DNA from: Hirudo medicinalis
Lineage: Eukaryota > Annelida > Clitellata > Hirudinida > Hirudinidae
Direction of reading: 5' to 3'
Length of the DNA: 64,000 nucleotides
Assembly: GCA_011800805.1 (NCBI GenBank)
Contig: MPNW01000136.1
Location: forward strand, 89,121 to 153,120
This document shows positions 41,129 to 56,818 of the stretch, one piece after another. The notes beneath the pieces were generated by a model. That model did no database searches. It was not told the origin of the DNA and was given only the letters and a program-made list of their open reading frames with translations. The position numbers and the translations under genes were made by a program. Position 1 is the first letter of the stretch. Each line of letters begins with the position of its first letter.

Positions 41129-41847
41129 TTGTTTCTGATCAGTCTCGTATTATCGTGCATTAATATCGTTACCACATCTTTAATTGTTCCTAATAAAACC
41201 AGAAGTGCTTTGACCGCAACTAAACCATTGTTATGTTATAGCTCGATGTTTGGACAACATGTGCCTGTCTAAATTAGCACTCTGCTGCTTTTGGTTAAGA
41301 GTAGAGGCAATGAGCTATTCAGATTAGAGTGGAGACAGCGAAGGGCATGCCTAGGTTGTGCTTTGCTGCTTTAAGGTAATCGCAGTCAATTTATCAATGG
41401 GGATTGGGGTCATAAATCACAAACTCTGAACTTAGCTGCATGTTGGTTATATGGTGACACATGATTTTTGAATAATCTGGTTATCCCGTATGTACACATA
41501 CGTTGAAGTGCATTTTTGTGAAAATCCTTTCATGGCTGGCAGATCTGTTAGTCACTAAATTGTTAGTTGTTAAAATGTAGGAACAAACGTAATTTGTATA
41601 ATTTTAAGTACATACTTAAATTTTTACTTATCTTATGCCAATTAGAAGAATTTCTAACTAATTTCAGATGGATTTTAATTTTTAAAGATTTTAATACTTA
41701 ATTTATTTTTAAATAGATTTTTAAAAATGTTACATTATGGCTCAAAACAGAATTTAATTTAGTGAAGCAAATATCGCCTTGCGACTGCATTGGTAATCCA
41801 TCTTACCCTCTCTGCGACCGCCATTATCAGATATTAATTCACGGAAA

Positions 41848-45169
<3,322 letters not shown>

Positions 45170-46109
45170 ATCCTGGGATGCAACTCTTCTAGGTCAGAAT
45201 TTCATGCTAAGAGCCAAAAAATGGACAAGGCCACGACTAAATTGGAGTTTTTCTTTGCAGACATTTGATTTAAATACTGGAGTCCAATGTTGGTGGACAA
45301 CATTCGAATTTGTACTTTCACTCTATTTGCACCCTTAATTATTTTTTATATGGATAGCATAAATGTCTTTGGCCACCTCCCTAAGAATATGGAACAAAGT
45401 CTTGACTTCAAATGATTAAGACGTGCATCCCCACTTTTAATCATGGCGTTTGTGATCTGTTTTTATTTATTGCCGTAGAGATGGAACAAGTTTGTTTTTC
45501 ATAAAATTAGGTAAAACGCCACAGCGGTGCTTTACCTTGTGGGAGAATGAACTTTTGTGAAAAATTGTCTGGGTTCGGTGATGTCCGTTTGTCATGTGAG
45601 CATAGCTAACCACTTAGTGAATCTAATTTGGCCTCATTTGGGAAATAAAAATTTCATATGCACTCAATTGTTAACTGGGCTGGCAAAACATGTAAAGTCT
45701 TGCAATCTGGGAGGTCTGACATCCCCATGGGTCTCCTTTTTGCTCTCTGTGGTCTAGCCTATTCTTGTCTGAAGCTCGCTTCCCCATAGCACATCTGCCT
45801 CTTATTCCTTACAATGTTCCAAAAACAACATGCCGACTCTCGTATTCACCTCCTCCAAATCCCTGACCTTTGTCCATCCTCACCATCCAGTCCATAGATC
45901 GACCGAGGCTTCTCCTATCTCACTCTCAACCAACAAGAGCTCTTCAAGCATCAGCTGAAGACTCAACTCTATTGAATCCAGAAACCAAGGCACTCTTGCA
46001 CAACATAAATGAATTATTAAAACATTAGGCTAGGCTGATTTTTTGCTAAAATTTCCCTCTAAAACATGTCCTAGATCGAAATTTCTTGGGTTTTGTTGTG
46101 TCTTTGGAG

Positions 46110-48693
46110 CTACAGCACAAGTCGCTCTGGAGGGGCAGGGTCAGGAAACTCTCCAACACTCTCCTCATAGTAGGTGTGGAGCCTGTAAGGTTTTAGTTCA
46201 AGATGAGTGACAGACTCCAAGTTTGTCAGCTTCACTCCCAAGTCTCTTAGGTCGTGGTCACTTAATGGGATGTCATCCATATGCTCCTGTTGGTATTAAT
46301 ATTTCTTGCAGGTTTTATTGCATTGGAGAAATGGTAGAAGATTTACCCTTTCCAGCTTGTCAAAATTCAGTAGCGGATAAGATGGGGCATAGCTCATGAA
46401 CTTGACCTTGGCTCTGGGCAGGTGGGATACAGAATGTCACGCCAGAAATGTAATAGCTGATAGTAATACTCACAGATAAAGAGGTGAGATGTGGATTCTC
46501 TTGAAATTCTCATATCTCATGCATCTATAGAAGTAATCAGTCATCTCGCTCAAGAGATAAGTGTGAGGTCTGTAAATAAAAATCTGAATTACAAAGCCTT
46601 GTGAGTGGCACAAGTATGACTCATCGAGATTACATTTCATGAGACATTATAGGATATCAGGAAATGAATGCAAACATAATCGAAATTGTTATATATATAT
46701 AGAGAGAATTGGTTGACTCAGAAAAGTAAATATCCTTGCTTTGAACAATCAAAAGGGAGGTGTATCTTACCCGACACAATCATATTCTTTTCCGGCCGTG
46801 GTCGGATCCAAAGCCGATGCCGTGATTCCCTCGACCACATCGGACAACTGACGTGGACAGACACGTGTCACCAGACAACTCTAAATATTCATTACAAATT
46901 CACTTACAAAAACTGGCCTCTTTTTTGTCAACTCTCCTTTCTTCCACAATGGCAGGCACCCTCTTGCTCTCCTCCCTGAATATTATGACATTTGTTTTTA
47001 TGCAACAATTTGTCTTTTTTTTATGAAGTTCAAAAACTTAAACAACGTACTAACATCTGCTAGCATAGTAAGACAGGAATCTATCTTCTTTGCCAAAGAT
47101 GTCTGCAGGTCTAAATATAGTAGCATCTGGGAATTCTTCTTTAACAGCCAATTCCCCTTCAAACTGAAACAGACATCATAAAATATCTCATTTTATATTA
47201 GGAATGAAATTTACACACAGTTGTGCCTAGTATCAGATGAATTTAATAATTTGTTTATTGCTCGAGGTAATGCAAGTCAAGTCACAAACACCACCGTTCT
47301 TTAAAGTCGCAAGACGAAATGCAAACATGACTCAGAACAACTGTTCCTCTATAGTTATGCATAGGAATTGCAACCACACTAGCCAATCATGTCATAAGCA
47401 ACAATAATTGTTCAAAATCATGCTTTTTGTTCTAACATGCTTTGCTATCAAACCTTTGATGTGAGAAATCCACTTGGCTTGCTCATGTATATCTTCTTTG
47501 GAGATGGACTGGCCAGAAGATGGGAGACATGAATGAACCTCTCCACACCACTCTCCCTTGCAATTCTTGCCAGCCTCCGTGCTCCGTCCACGTGCACGTC
47601 TGCAAACTTGAAGTTCCTGCAAGTAGATGCTCTGTAATTATCTGACTGCAAAGGCAATAAAATGAAAGTTGAGTGGAAATGTGAGCAAAAAATGTGTTCT
47701 AAAAAAAAGGCAGAGGAACCAATAATTAAAAGCCTTATTCCAACAAGTTTTCTTACTTTGTTTCCCAATCAAGACCAACCAGATTGATGACAACATTTGA
47801 ATATTTGACTGCTTTTTTAATGCTTTCTTCGTTTCTTAAGTCAAATGGCTGTTGTGAAAGAAATGTCACTTTTTGAAGTTTATTCAGTACATCAAAGATT
47901 AAATAAGCCAGGATCAATGGCTAGAATTGGCTATATTTGAGGCTACAATATTTCATGCAAACATTTTCATCACCATAAATTGAAATGTAATTTAAATAAA
48001 AATAAGTCAAGTAATTACCAAAAACAAGATCTGACCAAGTTCACCAGCAAGTTTGATTTCTTTTAAATAATATGGATCTCCTCTGTAGGGGCATATGACT
48101 TGGCATCCAACTTTTCCTAGTGTTTGAAATGATTGTCACTCAAAGCATGTAATGTAATGCACAATAGTGTTAGCATTCAATGACATTATCCTAAAATCGG
48201 TTCATTGATTGATTTGATTAAGGCCATGAAACAGCTTATATGGTGCAAAGATTTTCTGACAACTGTAACAAATTAAGGTTATTTTCAATTCATAAAAATT
48301 ACCTAGTCTATGTGTCACATATCTTCCCACGTATCCTGAGCATCCAAAAACAGTGGCCACTACTCCGCTGAATGATGCCCGACCACCTTTTCCTCTTTTG
48401 TATGCAGCAAGGTTGTCATATTGACCTTTCACGACATCGGTGTGGTTGTTGCGCTTATCCAAAGCCTCCAATCCAAGAATTCGCGATATCTTCAAGCCTA
48501 ATTTGTATTAAAAATTGTTGCGATATTATTCACATTATCTCATCTGCCAGACATACTAAGTCTTGATTTTTTGCGTATTTCGATTACGAAAAGTACACAA
48601 ACCACGCGTTCAAATGATTCCAGATTTCACTTAAAAAATAAGAAAGAAATATGCACGACCTCTAATTCCTGCGTAGGGCTTGAGAGCAGCCAT
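46110..48693 (-). CDS. NDUFA9: NDUFA9, complex I 39-kDa subunit
   Basis: Eleven minus-strand exons: 48693-48660, 48497-48303, 48116-48019, 47848-47757, 47616-47454, 47163-47055, 46975-46908, 46847-46771, 46569-46474, 46413-46347 and 46286-46110. They join to 391 residues, close to the family's usual 375-400. It is an accessory subunit of mitochondrial NADH dehydrogenase with an extended short-chain dehydrogenase fold that binds NADPH. The N-terminus ([19 protein letters not shown]) is a plausible import presequence. The nucleotide-binding loop reads [15 protein letters not shown], a GxxGxxG match with Cys at one variable place. Other hallmarks are [48 protein letters not shown]-type YDCVGPHTYLL and [13 protein letters not shown]. 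It lies tail to tail with PP2A and head to head with the small zinc-protein gene. Confidence 0.93.
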
Positions 48694-49169
48694 GTCCGCT
48701 ACGTGCAGATACCAGTAATTTGTTTTGGCACTAATACAATTGTTAAACGAAATGAAATTAAAGCTGTGACAAATGATTTTTAAAATATAATCTTAAATAA
48801 ATATAACAAATAACAAAATAATACAAATTTCAGTTTTATTTCCTAAATTAATTTTACATTGGTTTTCGTCGGTCTGGATTTGATTTATTTGAATTTAAAC
48901 CAATATTTATGATTTAACCTCTTTACACATGTTAAATAATATTTTGCAATTTATGGCAATTCAAAGTTTTGACCCATATTTATTTGTGCCGGTCGCCTCC
49001 AAAGTCACACGTTGTAGCTTGGGTTGGTCGTTCAGTTTTCGAGTGGTATTTGTTTTCAGAATGAAACGAGCGCCGGTTGGATATTTATTGGAATTGTTAC
49101 GCTATTAGCCATTTCATGCTGGGATATTGTTAGTATGAAATCGTTTTTCGACAGAAACCGGCGGCGACT
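48694..49169. promoter_or_regulatory. Divergent promoter between NDUFA9 and the small Cys-rich gene
   Basis: 476 bp separate the opposite start codons. The right 160 bp (from about 49000) are richer in GC and probably carry the 5' UTR of the plus-strand gene; the left part is AT-rich. Confidence 0.5.
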
Positions 49170-49388
49170 ATGGCCATAGCAGACGAAGAATGCATCTGTA
49201 ATAGGCCCCAACAATGGGTAATTTGCAAGTTGTGCAATTATGCTATAGTAGGAAGACTCAGTAGAAGATGTCCAGTACATCCGGACGTGATGTTCATGAT
49301 GGACATGAGATACTGCCCGTGTTGTGGGCAAACGACCAATTTGTTGGAAGTCACTCAAGCTGTGCCTCGTGTTCCAGAATTCAAATAA
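49170..49388 (+). CDS. Small Cys-rich putative zinc-binding protein, 72 residues
   Basis: A single exon from ATG 49170 to TAA 49386-49388. It has three metal-binding-like pairs: CIC near the N-terminus, CKLC, a CPVHP unit and CPCC, interspersed with a basic VGRLSRR and a FMMDMRYCPCC turn. This fits one or two compact zinc knuckles. The layout resembles small uncharacterised arthropod proteins (Drosophila CG13380-like, from memory, not checked). The cys/his spacing and purine at -3 of the start (GCGACTATGG) favour a real gene. A polyadenylation signal is at 49919-49924, giving a transcript of about 0.9 kb. Function is unknown. Confidence 0.7.
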   Translation: MAIADEECICNRPQQWVICKLCNYAIVGRLSRRCPVHPDVMFMMDMRYCPCCGQTTNLLEVTQAVPRVPEFK

Positions 49389-49924
49389 TGAACCAATTGC
49401 CATTTCATCGTAATTTAAGTGAGCTTAGCAGAGGGCTGTTCTGTGTTCTGTTCAGACGTTTGGAGTTGACTGTTGTTCTTGTCTCCAATTCTCAGCGGAA
49501 GCATGTTTTGTTTACGTTGTCGTTTAATGGCTTCTGTCTACGGGAACTATTTGATAGATTCCTTGAATTCATTCGTTGTATTTGTGATGTCCATCCCACA
49601 ATTTAGTTGGTTCGTCTGAAGTGTGCGTTCCGAGCGGCAACTTAATCATTCCTCGTCACTTGCGTTCAGTTCTCATCCGCCATCTGTACATTTCTGCAAG
49701 CGAATCTTGTTTATCAAAGCCAGCTGGTAGAAGAAGCGTTTTTTAAATGTCCATTCAGGGATTTTGTAATCAGTTGTACGGAATTTGTGTGTCATATTAG
49801 AATCGCGGACGACAATTATTGGCTTACACTGATTGAACTGTACACATTAACCTAGGAAGGGGACAGTTGTTATTCTTGTTGGAAGCAATGACTTTGTTTT
49901 GATTTGGTGATTTCTTGCAATAAA

Positions 49925-52690
49925 ATCACTTTTGATATATTGTATATAGACTTGAAACAAATGTTCCTAGAACTTCCAGGGTGATATTAACAGTTTAAAA
50001 AGCGCAAAGGTTTGTTTAGCAGCGAGGGTAGCACAGTGGTTTCTAGAGTCTAGTTTCTAGTTTGTAGAGTGATTGGCTTGAACGTGCAAGGGAGGTGTTT
50101 AGTAGCACTGAATTCGTAGTTGCTAGGAAGAATTTGTCATATCTGGATAAATATGACTGTTTGGGAGACTTATGACGAAAAACTACAGAGGATGAAGGAC
50201 TTTGTGCCATTTTAACTTCGACAAGTAATCGAGTAAAAGCTAGCCAAAGTAAAGCAAGGTCATTGATTCGGGGGCGATGATTTTATCGATAAATGCAACG
50301 CTTGCTAAGTTTTATCATCAAATTTACCGGATTGAAACACCGAATGAGCTTAAAATTGATTCCTTCATGTATTTTCAGCTGAGTCAGTTGAGATGGAGCA
50401 TTTATGAGTTGCTCGATTTCCTTATTTATTTTGTGTTTTTTTAAATTCAATTAAGATCAATTGATGATGAGGGTCAGGAAAGCAAATCAAGCACTGGTGT
50501 GTCTTTTGATATCAATAGGTGAGGCTCCTGGACCTATTTTCAGAATTGCCGACTCCACTGACTCTGTGAAGGGAGACCACGTCATCCTCATGAACATGAA
50601 GCACCGTTTTTGTTAACTTATTGTCGAAGTTATATATTTAATTTACTTAAGAGAAAAGTTTAAATTATATTCAGCTAAGATAAAATTGTTTTTCAATTTG
50701 TGCACCGCATTGAGAAGTTTTCAAACTTGCGATTATTCCGCGCTTTCTGTGGCACTCCTTGCAAGACTCAACAAACACGAAACGTTTCCTAGCTAATAAA
50801 AGTTAATAATTAACAAATAGTTAGTTTAGAGGCTGAAACAGCTAGATAATCTCAACTTTTGGCATTGGAGATGTTGTTGAGATGTCGAAAGATTCCAGCT
50901 CTCGTCAGTCCAACTTGATTTCGCGGGTCGAACAAAAGATCTTCTGGCCTTCGATTATATTTAACATTCTTTCCAAACATGAATTATTATGCATACCATA
51001 ACATTATGCATGAAGTAATGAAGTAATTATTGATTAATAATTCTCTTACAGTCGAAATAGTTTCCCATCGATCTTTCTGGTGATTTCTTTGGAAAAATTT
51101 AAGTTATTTCCACTGAAAGATTCAATAATATCTCAGGCTTTTTGAAATCACAAGTTGCTTTTTTCTGTTTTCTTAATGATTTTATGAACTTTTGAATGAA
51201 TTTGATCGTTGTAATGATCACTAGGTTCATTATTAATGTTAAAACAAATTAGATTAAAGAGTGTCTATCGATAATGATTATTTTATCATGGAGTTCTTGT
51301 TTATTTGTTTGAACTGTTTGTGTCTCATTGACAAGAAGAAATCAGTTGCTTTGTTTTCCTATCGTTCCCAAGAAACAGAAGCGTGTTCGGCACAGTTGGT
51401 GATGGCTAAATGCAGCAGGAGTTATTTTTCTCTTAATTTATTTTTTGACAAAATATTTGATTTGCTGACCCATTTTACGGATGAAATAACAGCAAGGTCT
51501 CCAGCCTATATTCATCCGGAGGTCAAAAAAGCTATCTTCTTTTTAAATGAACTCTTTCGATTTTGAAACGTAGTTTGCTAATCATCGAATCTGAAACGCT
51601 AACTTCTAGGCATTCAAACAATTCTCTCTTTACCAGCGAAAGCAGAGTCGAAATAAGATCATAGAGAAAAAAACTGAGTGCGAATCTATCTTTTTGTCGT
51701 AACTTAAATGCTTCTTCAACGTGTGGATGCTGGTGGAAAAATATTGGAGTAAATTATGAAGGTGGTGGTGGTCTCATCGGAGAATTCGTAAATGAATCCA
51801 CCTGAAGTGAATCGAGATAGCGGAATCTCAAAATATAGTGCGTGTTTGACTGTATTTTAACAAAGATGGAGAAAATAAATCAGATAAAGAAAACATTAAA
51901 AAATCTTTTGTTGCACTTTTTACAGACGAGGAGTAAAACCTCTTGGGAAATGTACGTTTCTGCCAAAACATGGCCGATATACTGAGGGATTGAAAGTTAT
52001 GACAGAGTCAAGTGAATGATGGAATGCTTAACTCGCTTTTTTTTGTCTCAAACATATCTTTTCAAGTGGAATGCTAAGAAGTATAATCATGTCCTTATGA
52101 ACATCATGTGGCGATATTAAGAGTGGAGAATATAAAATAGTAAAGATTGTTATGTCTGAGCGAAATCGATACACTCATAACTGATGTAGTGATTCCACAT
52201 CGTCTCAGATGTCTGGAACAATCTGGAATCAAGCAACTCCATAATTTCCATGCATTACCGTTGAGCAAGTGTCGTTTTGTCATTTCCAAGCAGTGGTTCT
52301 CAGACGTTTGATTTATGTGCGACTGACGCAAAATCCTAGGAATCTATGAGGCGTGATGAGAAAAAAATGAAAGGATAAATAAAAGAACATATTGTTTTCG
52401 TTTTAAGTCGTCCTCTCCAAGTGATAAGTTTTGTTCGAAGCCTGTCAGAAGTGAACAGATGAATCTCTTGCTATGTTTACGATGTGGTTTTTCTTCTGAG
52501 AAAGAAATTTGGACTCACATGTGAGGGTGTTTGAGTAAAATGGCCGACAATTAAAATCCATGTTCGAAGCAAAGAACGCTGGAATTTGGATAATGTGTTT
52601 TGGAGCGGACACGTGGTATCAATATGGAGGGAGCTCTGTTGAAAAAAACGCAACAGGCGCTGCAGGAAAAGAGTTTCTTCGGTTGATAAT
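49925..52690. other. Spacer without a recognised gene
   Basis: Mostly unique AT-rich sequence after the likely polyA site of the small Cys-rich gene. A 50-codon frame at 50464-50616 and a 101-codon frame ending at 51566 have no motif or splice support. Confidence 0.45.
50028..50100 (+). mobile_element. Possible tRNA-derived SINE head
   Basis: gagggtagcacagtggt matches a Pol III A box (TRGCNNAGTGG), and ggcttgaacgtgc about 45 nt downstream is a weak B box. It is too degenerate to fold as tRNA by eye. Confidence 0.3.
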
Positions 52691-52699
52691 GGCAAAGAA

Positions 52700-53124
52700 A
52701 TAATAATAATAATAATAAGAATGCTAATAATAATAAAGCAATAATAAGATGCTAATAATAATAAAGCAATAATAAGATGCTAATAATAATAAAGCAATAA
52801 TAAGATACCAATAATAATAAAGCAATAATAAGATGCTAATAATAATAAAGCAATAATAAGATACTAATAATAATAAAGCAATAATAAGATACTAATAATA
52901 ATAAAGCAATAATAAGATGATAATAATAATAAAGCAATAATAAGATGCTAATAATAAGATACCAATAATAATAAAGCAGTAATAAGATGCTAATAATAAT
53001 AAAGCAATAATAAGATGATAATATTAATAAGGCAATAATAAGATGCTAATAATAATAAAGCAATAATAAGATGATAATATTAATAAGGCAATAATAAGAT
53101 AATAATAATAAAGCAATAATAAGA
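52700..53124. repeat. 28-bp minisatellite, about 15 copies
   Basis: Tandem copies of aataataagatgctaataa plus taataaagc, with variants at the GCT/ACC/GAT position and some shortened units. Confidence 0.9.
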
Positions 53125-53487
53125 TCCGATCTAAATCGCCTCTCTGCAGACATGAATTCTTGTTGAATAATTGTTTCAGTGTCAGAGCACATCCCTGATC
53201 TAAATCGTTATCTTTCCCTAATCTCTATTCCAAATTTATCTTTTATTTTATTTTATTATTTTCAACTTTATTTCTCATTCTTTATTTCTTTACAGTAAAT
53301 ATATCATACCAAAAAATGATTATAAATAAAGGTAAACTGAGTGTAAACAAAATGAAATTACAGAATTTCAAGAGGAAACTTAATATCCCATTCCCAAAAA
53401 GGGAACGAAGATTTCATTGACGACAATTTCCTGAAACGTGGATTCATTCTCTTTAGAAAATCTGACTTGCATTATTACAGTCTATGA

Positions 53488-53490
<3 letters not shown>

Positions 53491-53578
<88 letters not shown>

Positions 53579-53581
53579 ATN

Positions 53582-53655
<74 letters not shown>

Positions 53656-53780
53656 GTAATAATAATAATAACAATAACAATAATAACCATAACAATAATA
53701 ATAATAATAATAATAGTAATAATAATAATAATAATAATAACAATAATAGTAATAATAATAATAACAATAATAATAATTCA
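53491..53780. repeat. (ATT)n facing (AAT)n with an N between them
   Basis: About 90 bp of ATT triplets meet about 190 bp of AAT triplets (with rare AGT, CAA and CAT variants) at an undetermined base, 53581. The two arms are complementary, so the locus forms a long potential hairpin or reflects an assembly join of inverted sequence. Confidence 0.9.
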
Positions 53781-54664
53781 ACCAGCAATAAACAATACTA
53801 ACTACACTTCAAATAATTAATCTTGAGGAAGGTGAGATATTTGCTACGGACATTGTCAATTGACTTGAGGTTGTGGTCGCCAGTAAGTATGTTTTAATTC
53901 GTTGCCTCAATAATTAACATCGTCATGTAATGATTTGAAGAACAATATTGCACAAAGGTGTTCACTAATTTTGAAGAAAGTTGATTCATGGAACTCAGCG
54001 CATGCATCTCAAACCTGCCTTGATATCCACCTCTTTCGGATGAATTCTCGAATGAGTCAAAATGCAATAAAAATGGTAAATAATTGATTCGATAATAATT
54101 TCATTTGCAAATGCTAATAAATATTAATCTTAATAATCGCAAACAAATTATTTAAGAAATTCGTAGATAAAACCAAGAATATAGATCACTGATATTTAGC
54201 CACTTTTGAGTCTGCACGTGATTTAGACGAACGAGAACATAAATAAGCATCAATCTAATAAAAACTCTAAATACCTGGAACAAAATAAAGTTCTGAAGAT
54301 GGAAGAATAATTGATTGAAATAAAGAGATAATGAGAAGGAGAGTGGAGCTGATCAGGTATGCGCTCATAAAAGCATGTGCTAATGTTGAAGCTCCTTTTC
54401 ACTAGGGCAGACCAGCGGAGAAACAGCAGAACTCGAAGCTTTCTTTCGGTCAGAGCAACCAACCTACCAGAGTTTGTAGGTTAAGCATCTTGTCATTTAA
54501 TGTTTGCCTCCTTAGTTCGGATTAATTCTGTAACCGTTTGTCGACTATTAGCAAACAAAATAGCGTTGAAGAACTAAACGGGTCGGCAAGACTCATTTTA
54601 ACTCGTGTTGTTCTCTTTACTCGAATTGAAATCGGGTTGTGTTTTAATCCTAGCTTTTCCGGAG
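53781..54664. other. Upstream region of the 717-residue orphan gene
   Basis: AT-rich sequence with no recognised exon. The frame of the downstream gene is open back to 54605, but without an earlier ATG. Confidence 0.4.
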
Positions 54665-56818
54665 ATGAACCACGATGACACAACAACAAGCGCCAGTGTG
54701 AATACACCTGGAGGTAACGCTGATGACACTTGTCCTCGCCAAAGTGGAATAGTTCGAATTGGAGTAAAATCGGCTACAGGAAGAAAAGAAGATAAAATCG
54801 TTCGTCTTTCTATTAACATTCCAAACTACAGAAAAAACATATCCGTTGAGGTTCCTCTCCATAAGATCCTTGAAGATGACGATGACGATTTCGATGACGA
54901 TGACGACCACAACGACAGAACATTCAACGAATCTTCAGAAGGAGCTATGTGCTCCAGGTGTCAAATGATGAGGAATGAAGAATCAAGTAAAATGATAACT
55001 TTTGAGATAAAAACAAGTCTAAGACAACTTCTCCTCTCGAAGCTGCTCGAACGTTTGGCTAAGAAAACATTGTTAAGAAACTACGAAAAACTCATAGCCA
55101 GAGAAGTTGAGGAGCAAATCGAGGTGAGTAGAAATTTGCCTCTTACCTGTCAGGACCCAGAAAATCTTTCGATTGTTCAAGAGATTTCATTAATAGCATC
55201 AGAAACAGGAAATTTAAATCAAACGCAGCTTGATGAGACAGGTCAAGTCAATGATGTGATACTTGCAAATGAACAAGCGTTTGCTGCTCATGCAAACGTT
55301 CAGAACGTTGAATTAAATGATCAAGTGTTGGAAAAAAAAGATGAAAGAGTCCCTGTTGAGTCCAGAGAAGGCATATGTCCATCTATTTCTGAAAACGACG
55401 AATTCTTTCTTGGAGATGTTAAGTGTTTCTCAGATGTTGCAACTGAAACGACGATATTTACGGAAAAAGTCGACAAATCCACAACAATTCATAAAGATGA
55501 ATCTACTCAAACAGGTAAAGCTGCCGAAATATCTCTGGATTACCACTCAGATGTCAAACACCGCCCGAAGCAGCCCTCCTCCGTATCTTCCAGTTGTCAA
55601 ACTGATGTTGAGGCTCCATCCAGCAGAGCAGGATCCGAAGACTCCAAATTAAACGCCATTCCAGGACAAGCAACCATTTCAAGTCACAGAGCGTTCGAAA
55701 GAATCAACGGAGAGTTGGAAGAGTCGGAAAGGGACGAAGCTGCAACCCCACGACCACACGAATCAAATTCATTTAGAAAGTCATCTTTCCATCATGATGA
55801 TTCAGCAACTGAAACCGAGTCTGTCTCTTCTTCTTTCATGTCATCCGTGTCTTCCTCTGCCTTTCATTCTAGACCAAATAAAGACAACTTGAAGACCGTC
55901 ATGTCTCTAAGCAATGAGGTCGTCCAAGCCTGCCAGAACAGGTTCACAAATTCTGATGCAAAAAACTCGAAGAAAGTCGATTCTCAGAGCAGAACCGAAT
56001 TAATCAACAAACTCTCAAAATCTACGGCAGCCTCCAAAGTTGAGACACCTTCTATCAGATCAAAAGATTCAAAGCCCACTGTGAAGGACCTCTACATCAA
56101 GAATATTGGAGCCAAAGGCACCTCGGAAGAGTTGATTAGCAAAGAATCTTCGGAAGATGCTGCAATCAGACATCATTCAAAAGACAATGAATCTTTCAAT
56201 TCGCCTTCCACAACAACAAAGATCGAACAGACTTCCACATGTTTGCCTGAAAATGCTCAAAACACACAACAGAAAACATCGACAAGGGGTCGTTCGTTAT
56301 CATTGAAACCTCCCGCCATGGAGACCAAACGTTTGTTCGACTTTGGCGTTGATTATACCAAGACAAAGCAGTCCACGCCTGAATGTGATTTGTCCACTTC
56401 GCCTATCAACAATCAGAAACCATCTTCAGTGAGTTCATCGCAGCTTTCCAGTCAAACATCAAAACTCCAACAATTGAAATCGAACTTCGAGGCAAGAAAA
56501 AGCCTTGGGAATGCGCTTCAGGACAAAGGAAGTGAATCCGAAAGTCACAGCGTTCGATCGTCAATTTCAAATCCATCTGACACTCAAAGTTCCAAACCCG
56601 TAAAATCAATTGAAAATGAAAAATCTGCAGAGACGAGCAACCAGCGTCTCCAAAGCAAAACTAATTCTTCTGTTGAAGTTCCAAGAGAACAGAAGGAAAG
56701 AAGCAGACTTCCATCCTCCTTCAGGAACCTGGTTTCAGCTTTCGAGACAAAAGCGAAATCCTCTGAAGAGCAGCAGCAAGTAAAGAGACCATCCTTCAGA
56801 TCCGCTCTTAACAAGTGA
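54665..56818 (+). CDS. Unrecognised Ser-rich 717-residue protein, single exon
   Basis: One uninterrupted frame from ATG 54665 (MNHDDTTTSASVNTPGG) to TGA 56816-56818, in a window where other long genes have introns. An ordered N-terminal part holds RIGVKSATGRKEDKIVRLSI, then an acidic run of Asp at residues 71-81, a CSRC pair at 96-99 and a charged amphipathic stretch at 116-154 (LLLSKLLERLAKKTLL and following) that could be helical. The remaining 560 residues are low-complexity, rich in Ser, Thr, Lys, Glu and Gln, and probably disordered, ending in a basic RLPSSFRNLVSAFETKAK. There is no signal peptide or membrane segment. It could be a scaffold or cytoskeleton-associated protein, or the large exon of a longer gene; I assign no function. 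Confidence 0.6.
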   Translation: MNHDDTTTSASVNTPGGNADDTCPRQSGIVRIGVKSATGRKEDKIVRLSINIPNYRKNISVEVPLHKILEDDDDDFDDDDDHNDRTFNESSEGAMCSRCQMMRNEESSKMITFEIKTSLRQLLLSKLLERLAKKTLLRNYEKLIAREVEEQIEVSRNLPLTCQDPENLSIVQEISLIASETGNLNQTQLDETGQVNDVILANEQAFAAHANVQNVELNDQVLEKKDERVPVESREGICPSISENDEFFLGDVKCFSDVATETTIFTEKVDKSTTIHKDESTQTGKAAEISLDYHSDVKHRPKQPSSVSSSCQTDVEAPSSRAGSEDSKLNAIPGQATISSHRAFERINGELEESERDEAATPRPHESNSFRKSSFHHDDSATETESVSSSFMSSVSSSAFHSRPNKDNLKTVMSLSNEVVQACQNRFTNSDAKNSKKVDSQSRTELINKLSKSTAASKVETPSIRSKDSKPTVKDLYIKNIGAKGTSEELISKESSEDAAIRHHSKDNESFNSPSTTTKIEQTSTCLPENAQNTQQKTSTRGRSLSLKPPAMETKRLFDFGVDYTKTKQSTPECDLSTSPINNQKPSSVSSSQLSSQTSKLQQLKSNFEARKSLGNALQDKGSESESHSVRSSISNPSDTQSSKPVKSIENEKSAETSNQRLQSKTNSSVEVPREQKERSRLPSSFRNLVSAFETKAKSSEEQQQVKRPSFRSALNK

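Noticed and set aside
50464..50616. 50-codon plus-strand frame ending NMKHRFC
   Set aside because: It looks protein-like at the end, but a two-exon reading would need a 22-nt intron and there is no further support.
53453..53801. Poly-Leu, poly-Asn and poly-Tyr frames
   Set aside because: They are readings of the ATT/AAT arrays.
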